From a virus: DNA of 41,509 nucleotides. Each line of letters opens with the position of its first letter. Position 1 is the stretch's first letter. The stretch lies in the IMG/VR virus record IMGVR_UViG_3300005820_000004, positions 1-41,509 of that record. The stretch is one strand, 5' to 3'. Below the pieces are notes generated by a model. The model was not told where the DNA came from and did no database searches. It saw only the letters and a list, made by a program, of their open reading frames with translations. Of this stretch, positions 15,755 through 23,245 are shown piece by piece. Both the position numbers and the translations under genes were made by a program.

Positions 15755-16204
15755 TTAATCCTCCGCTCTAATGATAAGTTTTATTGATAGTTTTAAAGCA
15801 TCTATAGCCATTGGACTTAAATCCGGCATATTATAAATAGGTATTTTATTCTGTTCCGCACACTGTATCTCCACAGCACCGCACTCTTCATTAATTTTTC
15901 GTCCCCCAAATAGTATAAATAAATTACAGTTTTCAATAATCTTACAATTTATAGAACTTATTTGCTCTTTTGTCAAAAGCTCACTTTTATAAGCACAATG
16001 TATAAATACTTCATGGTCAGCGGGTACATACATTCTACACTTGGGCAAACCATCCATCTTCTCCCAGTCTATTAAGTATGCAAAAATCTCTACCCCTATG
16101 TTCGTATAATTTTGTAGTACTCTATAAAAATTTGTTTCATCATCCCTATTTGTAGGGTAGCCTAAGTATATACTAAATAATGTATTTGATGCTATATCTT
16201 TCAT
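15755..16204 (-). CDS. Nucleoside 2-deoxyribosyltransferase-like protein (copy 2)
   Basis: 149 residues, paralogous to 10690-11115: MYVPADHEVF, LLTKEQISSINCKIIENC, NLFILFGG and CGAVEIQCAEQNKIPIY align, with the catalytic-type Glu retained. The N-terminal part is longer and diverged. Two such enzymes in one phage suggest different nucleobase or nucleotide substrates. Confidence 0.65.
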   Translation of the reverse strand: MKDIASNTLFSIYLGYPTNRDDETNFYRVLQNYTNIGVEIFAYLIDWEKMDGLPKCRMYVPADHEVFIHCAYKSELLTKEQISSINCKIIENCNLFILFGGRKINEECGAVEIQCAEQNKIPIYNMPDLSPMAIDALKLSIKLIIRAED

Positions 16205-16208
16205 AATT

Positions 16209-16463
16209 TTATTCCATAAAACTAAATAATTGTTGTCGCCCTACTTTAAATATTGGTTCTATTTGAGAATAATTTACACTCCAAATATACGTCCTTCCCT
16301 TGTGGGATTTAAACATCTGTACTCGACAGGAACTTTCTCTATCACGCAGACTAATAACCCTACCGATACTACCAACTTCTCCTTCCAATACACCCACATC
16401 CGTAGCTGATAGTAGTATTCTTACTTTATCCCCTACTTTGAATTTTGTTTTACTTTTTAACAT
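16209..16463 (-). CDS. SH3-like mini-protein with QLF tail (family member 1)
   Basis: 84 residues; start ATG 16463 after AAGGT. N-terminal FKVGDKVRILLS is the first strand pair of an SH3/KOW-like barrel, followed by IGRVISL and IWSVNYSQIEPI. The protein ends in RQQLFSFME. It is one of nine small proteins between 16 and 24 kb with this layout and a conserved C-terminal Q-L-x-(L)-F tail. No enzyme motif; adaptor role inferred. Confidence 0.65.
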   Translation of the reverse strand: MLKSKTKFKVGDKVRILLSATDVGVLEGEVGSIGRVISLRDRESSCRVQMFKSHKGRTYIWSVNYSQIEPIFKVGRQQLFSFME

Positions 16464-16493
16464 AGCCAATACCTTCGCAATTAAAACCCAGCT

Positions 16494-16910
16494 TTAGCTT
16501 GTCTGATTTTTCAAATCAGCAATTTCTTTTCTATCTTTAGGTTTACTTATCAAGTAACTACCAGCAGTAAAAGTGCCACCAAACATAAGTAGAGAGAGTA
16601 TCCCATCTGGGGAAAATATAGTACTTTTAAGCTCTTCTCCTGATACTATAGAAATGTTCATAACATTTTGATAATACCCACATTTAATTCTTTCAAGAGA
16701 GAATTTATAATCAATAGCATTAGCAACTCGTTTCGCATCCCATAAAGTTGTATATGGCATAAATAGTTTGGGGGGCACATTTGCCCATTCAGCAGCTTCT
16801 GTATTTATATAAGCAGGGGTAACAATATCCTGTATACACCCAGCACCAACAAACACTAAAGTTATTATTCCTGCTAATACTATAATTGTTGTTTGCAATA
16901 GTTTTTTCAT
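16494..16910 (-). CDS. Putative membrane lipoprotein with second TM segment
   Basis: 138 residues. A basic N-terminus and hydrophobic core (TTIIVLAGIITLVFVGAGC) make a signal peptide with Cys24 in a lipobox-like setting (the -3 residue is Gly, so not ideal). A second hydrophobic stretch lies near residues 103-121 (DGILSLLMFGGTFTAGSYLI) and the tail is charged. The middle is soluble and extracytoplasmic if the lipid anchor is right. It could be an early membrane protein such as a superinfection-exclusion factor; this is inference. Confidence 0.6.
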   Translation of the reverse strand: MKKLLQTTIIVLAGIITLVFVGAGCIQDIVTPAYINTEAAEWANVPPKLFMPYTTLWDAKRVANAIDYKFSLERIKCGYYQNVMNISIVSGEELKSTIFSPDGILSLLMFGGTFTAGSYLISKPKDRKEIADLKNQTS

Positions 16911-16943
16911 TTTGTTCTCCTTTTAAATTTATAATTGTAATTT

Positions 16944-17207
16944 CTATAACTCAAATAACATTAATTGCCTTCTGGCTAATTCTATTTCTGATTCAAACAC
17001 AAACAAACCCCCTTTAGCATCATCGTTATCGAAACTAATGCGATACTCCCCTTCCCTATCAGGCCCAGAATTATAAACAGTATTTATAGTTCCTATACTT
17101 CCAATTCTACGGGTATTTATACCATAGCAATCCACTAATTTCTGTGGCATATCCAACCATTTCTTAACATAAACTCTATCACCCAATTTAAATTTAGATT
17201 TATCCAT
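16944..17207 (-). CDS. SH3-like mini-protein with QLMLF tail (family member 2)
   Basis: 87 residues: FKLGDRVYVKKW start, IGSIGTINTVYN core, and the end IELARRQLMLFEL. The tail QLMLF fits the bacterial sliding-clamp pentapeptide QL-x-LF exactly. It overlaps the 17200 gene by 8 nt. Confidence 0.65.
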   Translation of the reverse strand: MDKSKFKLGDRVYVKKWLDMPQKLVDCYGINTRRIGSIGTINTVYNSGPDREGEYRISFDNDDAKGGLFVFESEIELARRQLMLFEL

Positions 17208-17400
17208 CCCTATATTTCCTTTTCATTTCGCACTCTATTAGGATACAATTAATTTCCTCATCTGTAAGATATTTATACCTCCGTATTAAAGTGATAATTT
17301 GATGACACCCTTTACGTATTCTACGAATAACTGCTTTATTTTTGTCACTATCATAAATAATATGATGATTCTGAAATATTACTTTCTTCTTTTTAGCCAT
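17200..17400 (-). CDS. Small conserved phage protein with NHHI motif
   Basis: 66 residues from ATG 17400 (site AAAGGA). FQNHHIIYDSDK and RKGCHQIITLIRRY recall the His-rich strand of His-Me finger (HNH) folds and a known class of small phage proteins. It lacks enough sequence for a complete nuclease, so catalytic activity is doubtful. It lies just after the primase gene. Confidence 0.55.
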   Translation of the reverse strand: MAKKKKVIFQNHHIIYDSDKNKAVIRRIRKGCHQIITLIRRYKYLTDEEINCILIECEMKRKYRDG

Positions 17401-17427
17401 AAAATTTCCTTTCTTCAAACAACTTTG

Positions 17428-18309
17428 TCAAATCATTTTAGATAACTCTTTTCCAACAACCTCCTTACCCTTTAATTTAATATACTCTCTTATATCTTTA
17501 GCACCGTCAAAAGAAAATATGTCACAACTAATGTAATCAATACCCACATCATCATTACAAGGTATTCCTTCTATTATACCCCTTAGTTTTTCTGCCCCCT
17601 TTATTCCTACAGTATCATTATCAGGTATTATAACTACTCGTTCAACATCTTCTAAAATATCCATGAATAACACTTCAATACCTTCTGTATAGTGGCAATG
17701 TGGGCGGGATATACTTTGTAAACCTAAATCCCATACATTTATGCCATCACTAAATCCCTCACAAATAAATATATAATAATCACCAACCCAATTATATGGA
17801 TAAATAAGTCCTAAACAAGAATCCTTTACACAACGCTTATCCCCATTTGAAAACCTACGTTGTGCTCCACAAAAACTACCGTCTTTGTAATGTTTACTCA
17901 AATCCTCTCTAATCATTGGAATAATAAATGACTCACCGTCATAGCCCACTAACCATCTATCTAAACTTTTCGTACTTATATTTAATTGTTTAGTCAACTC
18001 TAATTTTAACAATGGACGTCTTTTTAAATTATTATAACAACTATAAACAAATTCTTGCCATTTTGTTGCCGATTTTTGCGAATAGTTTTTGTACCTAATA
18101 GAGTCTGATAAATTTAATAGAGCCATTTGAGTATTATTTAATAAGCCATCTTTACCACAAGCCCAACATTTATACCTTCCATAATATTTTTCTCTTAATG
18201 ATATAGAAAAATTAGGTCTAATAGTGTCATTATGAAAAGGACAATATGACCATGCGTTATCCGAATCTATAAACTTGATATTTAACTTTTCAAAATCTAA
18301 ATTTTTCAT
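17428..18309 (-). CDS. dnaG: DNA primase (CHC2 zinc finger plus Toprim)
   Basis: 293 residues. The zinc finger has C23-PFH26 and C48-WAC51. The Toprim fold follows in the C-terminal half with FICEGFSDGINVW (catalytic E and D) and VVIIPDNDTVG (D-x-D). It is compact and lacks a separate helicase-binding domain. It makes RNA primers for phage replication, with the DnaB-like helicase encoded just upstream. Start ATG overlaps the preceding stop. Confidence 0.92.
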   Translation of the reverse strand: MKNLDFEKLNIKFIDSDNAWSYCPFHNDTIRPNFSISLREKYYGRYKCWACGKDGLLNNTQMALLNLSDSIRYKNYSQKSATKWQEFVYSCYNNLKRRPLLKLELTKQLNISTKSLDRWLVGYDGESFIIPMIREDLSKHYKDGSFCGAQRRFSNGDKRCVKDSCLGLIYPYNWVGDYYIFICEGFSDGINVWDLGLQSISRPHCHYTEGIEVLFMDILEDVERVVIIPDNDTVGIKGAEKLRGIIEGIPCNDDVGIDYISCDIFSFDGAKDIREYIKLKGKEVVGKELSKMI

Positions 18310-18548
18310 ACATCACAATACATAAATGAAAATAATAACTGTCCCTTTACTTTCTCTATTTCGTCAGCATACATTAGACGCTCCCAGTTTTTATTTTGCA
18401 TCCATCTGACCCTATAATCATAGTAACCATAAGAGAACACCCCAGTAACTTCACATACTTTACCAATATTATTACGAATTGGCTTTGCAGGTCTAAACCG
18501 GGTAGAAAATTTAACTATCCGTACTATATCACCAATTTTGAATTTCAT
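18306..18548 (-). CDS. SH3-like mini-protein with QLLF tail (family member 3)
   Basis: 80 residues: FKIGDIVRIVKFS, then the block RFRPAKPI, YDYRVRW strands and the tail KGQLLFSFMYCDV. A 24-nt stretch coding RFRPAKPI (18478-18501) is identical to one in the paralogue at 19658-19891, although there it sits near the C-terminus. It lies between primase and another family member. Confidence 0.65.
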   Translation of the reverse strand: MKFKIGDIVRIVKFSTRFRPAKPIRNNIGKVCEVTGVFSYGYYDYRVRWMQNKNWERLMYADEIEKVKGQLLFSFMYCDV

Positions 18549-18551
18549 AAT

Positions 18552-18770
18552 TTATAACTCAAATAACATTAGTTGTTTTCTCGCTAATTCTATTTCTTTT
18601 GGATGATAAGGAAATGGTGAGCCTGAACCCTTATAGCTAACCCTTACATAATGACTACCAATCCTAACTACTATTCCAACTTTAGTACCTTGTGGAAACA
18701 TATGTATATACTTAGTGTGTAATTTTACTTTATCTCCAACCTTAAATTTTGTAGTTATTTTGTTATCCAT
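18552..18770 (-). CDS. SH3-like mini-protein with QLMLF tail (family member 4)
   Basis: 72 residues: FKVGDKVKLHTKYI, VGIVVRIGSHYVRVSY, and the tail IELARKQLMLFEL, almost identical to member 2. It directly follows the helicase gene (1-nt overlap), so it is made with the replisome. Confidence 0.68.
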   Translation of the reverse strand: MDNKITTKFKVGDKVKLHTKYIHMFPQGTKVGIVVRIGSHYVRVSYKGSGSPFPYHPKEIELARKQLMLFEL

Positions 18771-19648
18771 TAGAAACTCTCCTCATTAGGTAGGTTCTGA
18801 AAACTCATCCACTGTGCAATCCACCCACAATTTACAACACCAGTTCTACCACCCCTATTTTTACATACAATTAATTCTGCCTCTCCTGTATCTTCTGCAT
18901 TTGGGTCTAATTGCTTATCAAAATAACTTGGTCTATGTATCAATATAATTTTAGTAGAATCATTTTCCATAGCCCCACTTTCTCTCAAGTCAGTCATACG
19001 AGGTCTTGACGATTCTCGATATTCCACATTTCTACTAAGTTGGGAAAAAGCTACAACAGGAATATTAAACTCTCTTGCTATAGCTTTTAATTCTCTACTT
19101 ATCTCTGATACCTCCTCTTGTCTATTTACTACCTGTTTTCTCAAAGACATAAGCTGCAAATAATCTATAATTAGACATGCAATAGGCTCATCTTTTTCAA
19201 TAAACCTAAGAATATCTCTTATTGAATCGGGTACAACGTACGAATCGTCATTAACTATAATACTATACTGAGATAATTGCTCAAGTGATGCCTGAAATTT
19301 AGATAATACTTTATTATTTGCATAACCCCTTTTTATACTTTGATAATCAGCTTTAGCTAAATTTGCGGCCAGCAACTCTGTTACATCCTCACAAGACATT
19401 TCTAAAGTGCATAATAAAGCTGCACCGGCATTGCCATTTACTGCTGGCTGTCCTACATTAAGCAATATATCTCTCGCCATACTGGATTTTCCCATCCCCG
19501 GCCTACCCCCTATTGTTGACATCTCCCCTTTACCAAACCCCAAAATAAAATTATCTAATGATACAATACCAGATTTAATACCATCAAAAGGCTTTCCCAT
19601 GTTGTGTTTAATATCTTGAAGATTTTTTCTAAAATCAAAAAGTGGCAT
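18770..19648 (-). CDS. dnaB: Replicative DnaB-like helicase (RecA-fold domain only)
   Basis: 292 residues. Walker A GGRPGMGKSS (47-56), switch TLEMSCEDV, Walker B CLIIDYLQLM, then VVAFSQLSRNVEYR and ESGAMENDS, all DnaB/SF4 signatures. The DnaB N-terminal collar domain is absent, as in several phage helicases. The final LIVCKNRGGRTG holds the arginine-finger region. It unwinds the fork and works with the primase at 17428-18309. Confidence 0.92.
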   Translation of the reverse strand: MPLFDFRKNLQDIKHNMGKPFDGIKSGIVSLDNFILGFGKGEMSTIGGRPGMGKSSMARDILLNVGQPAVNGNAGAALLCTLEMSCEDVTELLAANLAKADYQSIKRGYANNKVLSKFQASLEQLSQYSIIVNDDSYVVPDSIRDILRFIEKDEPIACLIIDYLQLMSLRKQVVNRQEEVSEISRELKAIAREFNIPVVAFSQLSRNVEYRESSRPRMTDLRESGAMENDSTKIILIHRPSYFDKQLDPNAEDTGEAELIVCKNRGGRTGVVNCGWIAQWMSFQNLPNEESF

Positions 19649-19657
19649 ACTAAAGTA

Positions 19658-19891
19658 TCACTCCATAAAGGAAAACAATAATTGCTTTTTTATTGGCTTT
19701 GCAGGTCTAAACCGGTCTGAGTTATAGAGTTCTGCCACATTTTCATTTTGTTTATTTTTAGATATTCCTATCCATTCTATATAAGCAAATGATTCTCCCA
19801 CACATCTTACCACTACGGCAGTAGCCCCTGAATTTATCTCCAAAAAACTATTATCAACAAGCTCTACTAATTGTCCAACCCTAAATTTCAT
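19658..19891 (-). CDS. SH3-like mini-protein with QLLF tail (family member 5)
   Basis: 77 residues from ATG 19891 (site AAGGATTC, within the GluRS end). FRVGQLVELVDNS, ATAVVVRCVG, YIEWIG, then RFRPAKPI directly before the tail KKQLLFSFME. The ATGGAG of the tail codons supplies the ribosome-binding site of the helicase gene 9 nt later. Confidence 0.65.
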   Translation of the reverse strand: MKFRVGQLVELVDNSFLEINSGATAVVVRCVGESFAYIEWIGISKNKQNENVAELYNSDRFRPAKPIKKQLLFSFME

Positions 19892-20756
19892 TTCTGAATC
19901 CTTTACTATGTAAGTATTTGTTCTTATATTTACGATTAAATGATTGAAGCTTTTTATCATCAAATTTACTATTAGATTTTTTAAACCTATCAATAGAAAA
20001 AATACTTACCAAATCGTCTAAACTGATTATTTCCTTATTACCACCAATACTCCATCCTAACAACACAAGATAGTTTAGTAGAGCTTCTGGTAATATACCA
20101 CTATCCCTATAATCTTTAACATTAACTTTATTATCGTTACGCTTACTCATCTTACTACCATCCATGTTAAGTATTATTGATACATGAGAATAAATTGGGG
20201 TATTCTTTATTTCAAGAGAATTTCTAATTATTTGTTGTGGTATACAATTATTAAGGTGCTCTTTGCCACGTATTACATGCGTTATATTCATTTTATAATC
20301 ATCTATCACACAGGCAAAGTTATATGTAGGAAAACCATCACTTTTTCGTATAACAAAATTCTTCATACCTTTAGTGCTAACTGTTACACTACCAACAATC
20401 GTATCATGTACAGTTATATTTTGATTATGTGGTACTCCAAGAAATACAGCCTGTGTATCTGATTTTATATATGCAAGATTACTGTCTAATAATTTATCTA
20501 TATATAAATTATAAATATCTAAGTTATTAGATTGACACTCTACCTTATCACACCAATCTAACCCAAGCCATTGTAAATCTTCCATAATAATAGCAACAGC
20601 TTTCTCTTGATGTCTTTTGCGGTCTGTATCCTCAATACGTAAGATAAATCTTCCGTTATTGTGCTTTGCCAATAACCAATTAAACAGTGCTGTTCTCGCA
20701 CCCCCTACATGCAAAGAGCCTGTTGGGGAAGGTGCAAAACGGGTGGTAACATTCAT
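19881..20756 (-). CDS. Glutamyl-tRNA synthetase-like protein, catalytic domain only
   Basis: 291 residues against about 460-490 for bacterial GluRS. The HIGH-type motif FAPSPTGSLHVGG (8-19), IEDTD at 41-45, RKSDGFPTYNFACVIDD, VIRGKEHLNN and KMSKR (202-206) are present, then the usual EALLNYLVLLGW and FDDKKLQSFNRKY. The protein stops there, so the anticodon-binding domain is absent, and the zinc-finger insertion after residue 95 is much reduced. Glu-Q-RS is also short, but the long C-terminal part and KMSKR fit GluRS better. It probably activates glutamate; the tRNA acceptor is uncertain. A lone odd tRNA at 26777-26847 is a candidate. Site GAGG before ATG 20756. Confidence 0.85.
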   Translation of the reverse strand: MNVTTRFAPSPTGSLHVGGARTALFNWLLAKHNNGRFILRIEDTDRKRHQEKAVAIIMEDLQWLGLDWCDKVECQSNNLDIYNLYIDKLLDSNLAYIKSDTQAVFLGVPHNQNITVHDTIVGSVTVSTKGMKNFVIRKSDGFPTYNFACVIDDYKMNITHVIRGKEHLNNCIPQQIIRNSLEIKNTPIYSHVSIILNMDGSKMSKRNDNKVNVKDYRDSGILPEALLNYLVLLGWSIGGNKEIISLDDLVSIFSIDRFKKSNSKFDDKKLQSFNRKYKNKYLHSKGFRNEI

Positions 20757-20786
20757 AGCAATACCTCATAATATCTTTAATCTAAA

Positions 20787-21014
20787 CTACACTCGGTACA
20801 TAAAATCAAATAATGTTTGTTTCCTTGATAATGACAAACTTTGTAGTGGAAAAACCCATTCTGTCTCCTTAACAAAATAGTTTCCATAATCACTTGTACC
20901 TGTAATAGTAACTGTTTTTCCTACAAATTCATCCATTGCAGGAGAAACCCACGCACACCTACCCGTAGAAATGGGTTTAATAACTTTTACTTTATCACCA
21001 TTATTAAATTTCAT
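20787..21014 (-). CDS. SH3-like mini-protein with Q-x-LF tail (family member 6)
   Basis: 75 residues: FNNGDKVKVIKPI, VGKTVTITGTSDYGNYFVK, and the tail SRKQTLFDFMYRV. Start ATG 21014 is inside the end of the previous gene. It directly precedes the GluRS-like gene. Confidence 0.62.
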   Translation of the reverse strand: MKFNNGDKVKVIKPISTGRCAWVSPAMDEFVGKTVTITGTSDYGNYFVKETEWVFPLQSLSLSRKQTLFDFMYRV

Positions 21015-21297
21015 TTTCCCGTTCCATTTCAATTATTTTATCTTTAACAGATTTACCCTGAAATTTAGGTTTGTGAGAAACCTTATACTGTTTATCTAAG
21101 TTATTAAGTACCCATCGCATAGCTACAGCAGGCCAATACGCTATTCCTTTCCACCCCTTACTCTCAAAATATAAATAACAATTTTGTGCCATATAGTCTA
21201 ACTGTGTATTGCTAAAGGAGTACCCTTTCTTTTTAGAATATTCCTTCATAACTTCAAAAACATCTTCTTCCGATTGTGGTTTATTTACTTTAGCCAT
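21004..21297 (-). CDS. Small replication-accessory-like protein (GWK...W motif)
   Basis: 97 residues with a helix-rich start and the segment YLYFESKGWKGIAYWPAVAMRW. This resembles the C-terminal DNA-binding piece of phage helicase loaders and replisome organisers (FYxxxGWxx...DWKxxxRxW). The N-terminal domain of those proteins is missing. A helper of the helicase is a reasonable guess. It starts inside the stop region of the preceding mini-protein gene. Confidence 0.5.
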   Translation of the reverse strand: MAKVNKPQSEEDVFEVMKEYSKKKGYSFSNTQLDYMAQNCYLYFESKGWKGIAYWPAVAMRWVLNNLDKQYKVSHKPKFQGKSVKDKIIEMERENEI

Positions 21298-21553
21298 TAT
21301 ACATAAAACCAAATAATATTTGTCGGTTTGGTAATGCCAATAGTTCTACATGCTGCCAACTACATCTCCACGTAAATTTAGTACCGTCTAGCAGTACAGG
21401 ATAATACCCATCCACATGTTTATCGGCAGTCGGCAAAAATATGATAGGATTACCATTATGTTGTAACCCAACTATTGTACCTATCTTGTTATAATCTTCT
21501 GAGTTATAAATAAATCTAATCCTGGTTCCTACTGGGTATTGTTTAATTGCCAT
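21290..21553 (-). CDS. SH3-like mini-protein with Q-x-LF tail (family member 7)
   Basis: 87 residues: VGTRIRFIYNS, IGTIVGLQHNG, PIIFLPTAD, TWRCSWQHVELL, tail NRQILFGFMYNG. It forms a closer subfamily with 21852-22094 (shared GT-x-W-x-CSW-x-x-(I/V)EL). Confidence 0.62.
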   Translation of the reverse strand: MAIKQYPVGTRIRFIYNSEDYNKIGTIVGLQHNGNPIIFLPTADKHVDGYYPVLLDGTKFTWRCSWQHVELLALPNRQILFGFMYNG

Positions 21554-21562
21554 AATTTTACC

Positions 21563-21838
21563 TTAAAATGGTGTGTCCCCTGTTGGAGAACCATCTTGCT
21601 CACGCACAGGCGTTATAACATCTTTAACATAAAGATATTCAAGAATTTTAGTAATACCAAGTTGCACCTTTACTAAATCTGCTGGCTTAAAGCTCTTTGT
21701 TCGTTTCCACGTTTCGCCATCTTTATATGATTTATCAATAGTTATACTATAGAATGTACCCTTACTGGTACTATTTGCCCAAAGACTTAATTGAATACCA
21801 CCTACTTTAATTGTTTTTTCTGGTGCACTACTACTCAT
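21563..21838 (-). CDS. PC4/YdbC-like ssDNA-binding protein candidate
   Basis: 91 residues: IKVGGIQLSLWANS, FYSITIDKSYKDGETWKRTK, SFKPADLVKVQLGITKILEYL. The strand-strand-helix order and the WKRTKSF segment resemble small phage proteins with a PC4/whirly-like single-strand-binding fold. It lies within the replication operon and could be the phage SSB; no acidic SSB tail is seen. Identification is by pattern only. Confidence 0.5.
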   Translation of the reverse strand: MSSSAPEKTIKVGGIQLSLWANSTSKGTFYSITIDKSYKDGETWKRTKSFKPADLVKVQLGITKILEYLYVKDVITPVREQDGSPTGDTPF

Positions 21839-21851
21839 AATAATTTCCTTT

Positions 21852-22094
21852 CTATTGTTTCATAAAATTAAATAATAACTGCCCTCTTATTAGTTCTATA
21901 TTACCCCAAGAACATATCCACGTTCCTGTAATACCACTAGGGGTGAGAAAACTCGTTTTATTAGACTCTGGTAAATACACAATAGGGCTACTACCAATCA
22001 TACCTGCAAACTTTCCGAGCAACCCCGTATCTATTTTAGGGTGAACAAACTTAACTTTAGTACCTATCATTGGTAAGTGTTTAGGCTTTTTCAT
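21852..22094 (-). CDS. SH3-like mini-protein with QLLF tail (family member 8)
   Basis: 80 residues: IGTKVKFVHPKI, PIVYLPESN, GTWICSWGNIELI and the tail RGQLLFNFMKQ. Closest to member 7. Last gene of its stretch before the terminator at about 22140 in the upstream direction. Confidence 0.62.
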   Translation of the reverse strand: MKKPKHLPMIGTKVKFVHPKIDTGLLGKFAGMIGSSPIVYLPESNKTSFLTPSGITGTWICSWGNIELIRGQLLFNFMKQ

Positions 22095-22121
22095 AATAAT
22101 TTAATAATATATGATTGCAAT

Positions 22122-22160
22122 AAAAGGCACAGATAATTTCCATATATCTCTGTGCCTTTA
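22122..22160 (-). terminator. Hairpin terminator between two minus-strand units
   Basis: An 11-bp perfect stem AAAGGCACAGA (22123-22133) with TCTGTGCCTTT (22149-22159) and a 15-nt loop, followed on the minus strand by TTTTATT. It lies 27 nt after the 22187 gene stop and before the 22094 start. Confidence 0.75.
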
Positions 22161-22186
22161 TCTCAATAGACATTGATTACTAAATT

Positions 22187-22540
22187 TTAGCAATCAATAA
22201 ACTCGCCGGAACCGTCAGGATTATAAAACTTATCCTTTTCTGCCGGTACATCTTCAACATAACCTCTACCATTCGAGGGTTCCTGAACCATTACAACCTT
22301 ACGGCTATTACGTGCAATACCCGTATCTGTGTTGATGAGATATGCACGAAACTGACCGTTAGATTGTTTAATTCGGCAAAGTACATAAACATCACCGTTT
22401 TCATGTTTCAGGGATAAACCGATTGGAAATGTTTGTGCTGAACATGCTTCAACTAACTTAGCTAAAGCATTGGCTACTTTTGGCTTGTCGGTATCAATAA
22501 CAACCTTTTTACCATTCAACTTTACTGTCATTTTACTCAT
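22187..22540 (-). CDS. Hypothetical 117-residue protein
   Basis: Beta-rich N-terminus (MTVKLNGKKVVIDTD), a helix (VANALAKLVEACS), then GDVYVLCRIKQ and an acidic C-terminal tail (EDVPAEKDKFYNPDGSGEF). Expressed with the upstream gene (8-nt overlap) from the structured leader near 23 kb and ended by the terminator at 22.14 kb. Not recognised. Confidence 0.65.
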   Translation of the reverse strand: MSKMTVKLNGKKVVIDTDKPKVANALAKLVEACSAQTFPIGLSLKHENGDVYVLCRIKQSNGQFRAYLINTDTGIARNSRKVVMVQEPSNGRGYVEDVPAEKDKFYNPDGSGEFIDC

Positions 22541-22970
22541 TGCTTGCTCCTTTTAAGGAATCTAATACAATTTTTACACTTTCTGTTTTGGCGGGATATT
22601 TACCAAACTTACCAAGAATGTGAACAAGAACCTTTTTAGGATTAGCACTTGCTTTATACGCCTTTTTATACTCATCCATTATCAGATTAAGTATCTTTAT
22701 GCTTTGGCTATTAGGTACAGCAAGATTTAATCCTATTGCTAATTGTTCCCAATTTGGCTCATGTTTGGTATCCCTTTTTGAATCATCCTTAACACTTTTA
22801 TGCTCCAAATAGACATAATTAACATATTTTTCTGCTAATGTAGTAATCTTTTCAACGTCATAAACATCCTCCAAAGGTAATTTTTCAATTAAACTTTTTA
22901 CTATTGCTAATTTACTTATTCGCATATCCTTTTCTGCAAAACTCTTAATTTCCTCTTTTGTGTAAGCCAT
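22533..22970 (-). CDS. Hypothetical 145-residue helical protein
   Basis: Highly charged, all-helical prediction: EIKSFAEKDMRISKLAIVK, DVEKITTLAEKYVNYVY, LNLIMDEYKKAYKAS. Strong site AGGGGG before ATG 22970. First gene behind the leader that holds two matched hairpins and the element shared with the head operon, so probably strongly or specially expressed. Not recognised. Confidence 0.65.
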   Translation of the reverse strand: MAYTKEEIKSFAEKDMRISKLAIVKSLIEKLPLEDVYDVEKITTLAEKYVNYVYLEHKSVKDDSKRDTKHEPNWEQLAIGLNLAVPNSQSIKILNLIMDEYKKAYKASANPKKVLVHILGKFGKYPAKTESVKIVLDSLKGASNE

Positions 22971-23027
22971 AATACTACCCCCTATATAATTCCTGTATAT
23001 ATATATATATATAACTTATTATATTTA

Positions 23028-23103
23028 GTACTATATATAACTTTGTTTATATAAGTACTTTATTATATTTATGTGCTATATATAACTTTGTTTATATAAG
23101 CAC
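23028..23103 (-). repeat. Tandem pair of covarying hairpins
   Basis: Two units 45 nt apart. Each has a 5-bp outer stem, a one-base bulge, a 7-bp inner stem (TATATAA/TTATATA) and loop CTTTGT: 23028-23058 with GTACT/AGTAC and 23073-23103 with GTGCT/AGCAC. The A-T to G-C change on both sides of the stem keeps pairing intact. They lie in the leader of the 22533-22970 gene, next to a (TA)n run. Confidence 0.7.
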
Positions 23104-23132
23104 TTAGGTAATATATAATAATATGCCCCTCT

Positions 23133-23161
23133 GTACTTACCCCAGATTTGGGGGGGTTTTT
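23133..23161 (-). repeat. 29-nt element, copy A (minus-strand leader)
   Basis: The minus-strand reading begins AAAAACCCCCCC and contains CCCCAAATCTGGGG (5-bp hairpin), then TAAGTAC. It is a perfect match to the plus-strand sequence 31426-31454, and weaker similarity extends about 30 nt further downstream. It lies 163 nt before the 22970 start. Confidence 0.85.
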
Positions 23162-23181
23162 ACGCCCGATAAAAAATAAAT

Positions 23182-23187
23182 ATTATA
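23182..23187 (-). promoter_or_regulatory. Possible -10 box TATAAT for the 22.5-23 kb unit
   Basis: A perfect TATAAT on the minus strand, with a TTGAGA 14 nt upstream (short spacing). It is immediately upstream of the 29-nt element, so transcription from here would place that element in the leader. Confidence 0.3.
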
Positions 23188-23245
23188 ATTTTTTGTAATT
23201 TTCTCAACTTTTATCTAACGATTGTATCGGTTATAACTTTAATAC

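Noticed and set aside
23028-23103. CRISPR array
   Set aside because: Only two repeats with no spacer pattern and no cas genes; the 14-nt gap between hairpins is too short.
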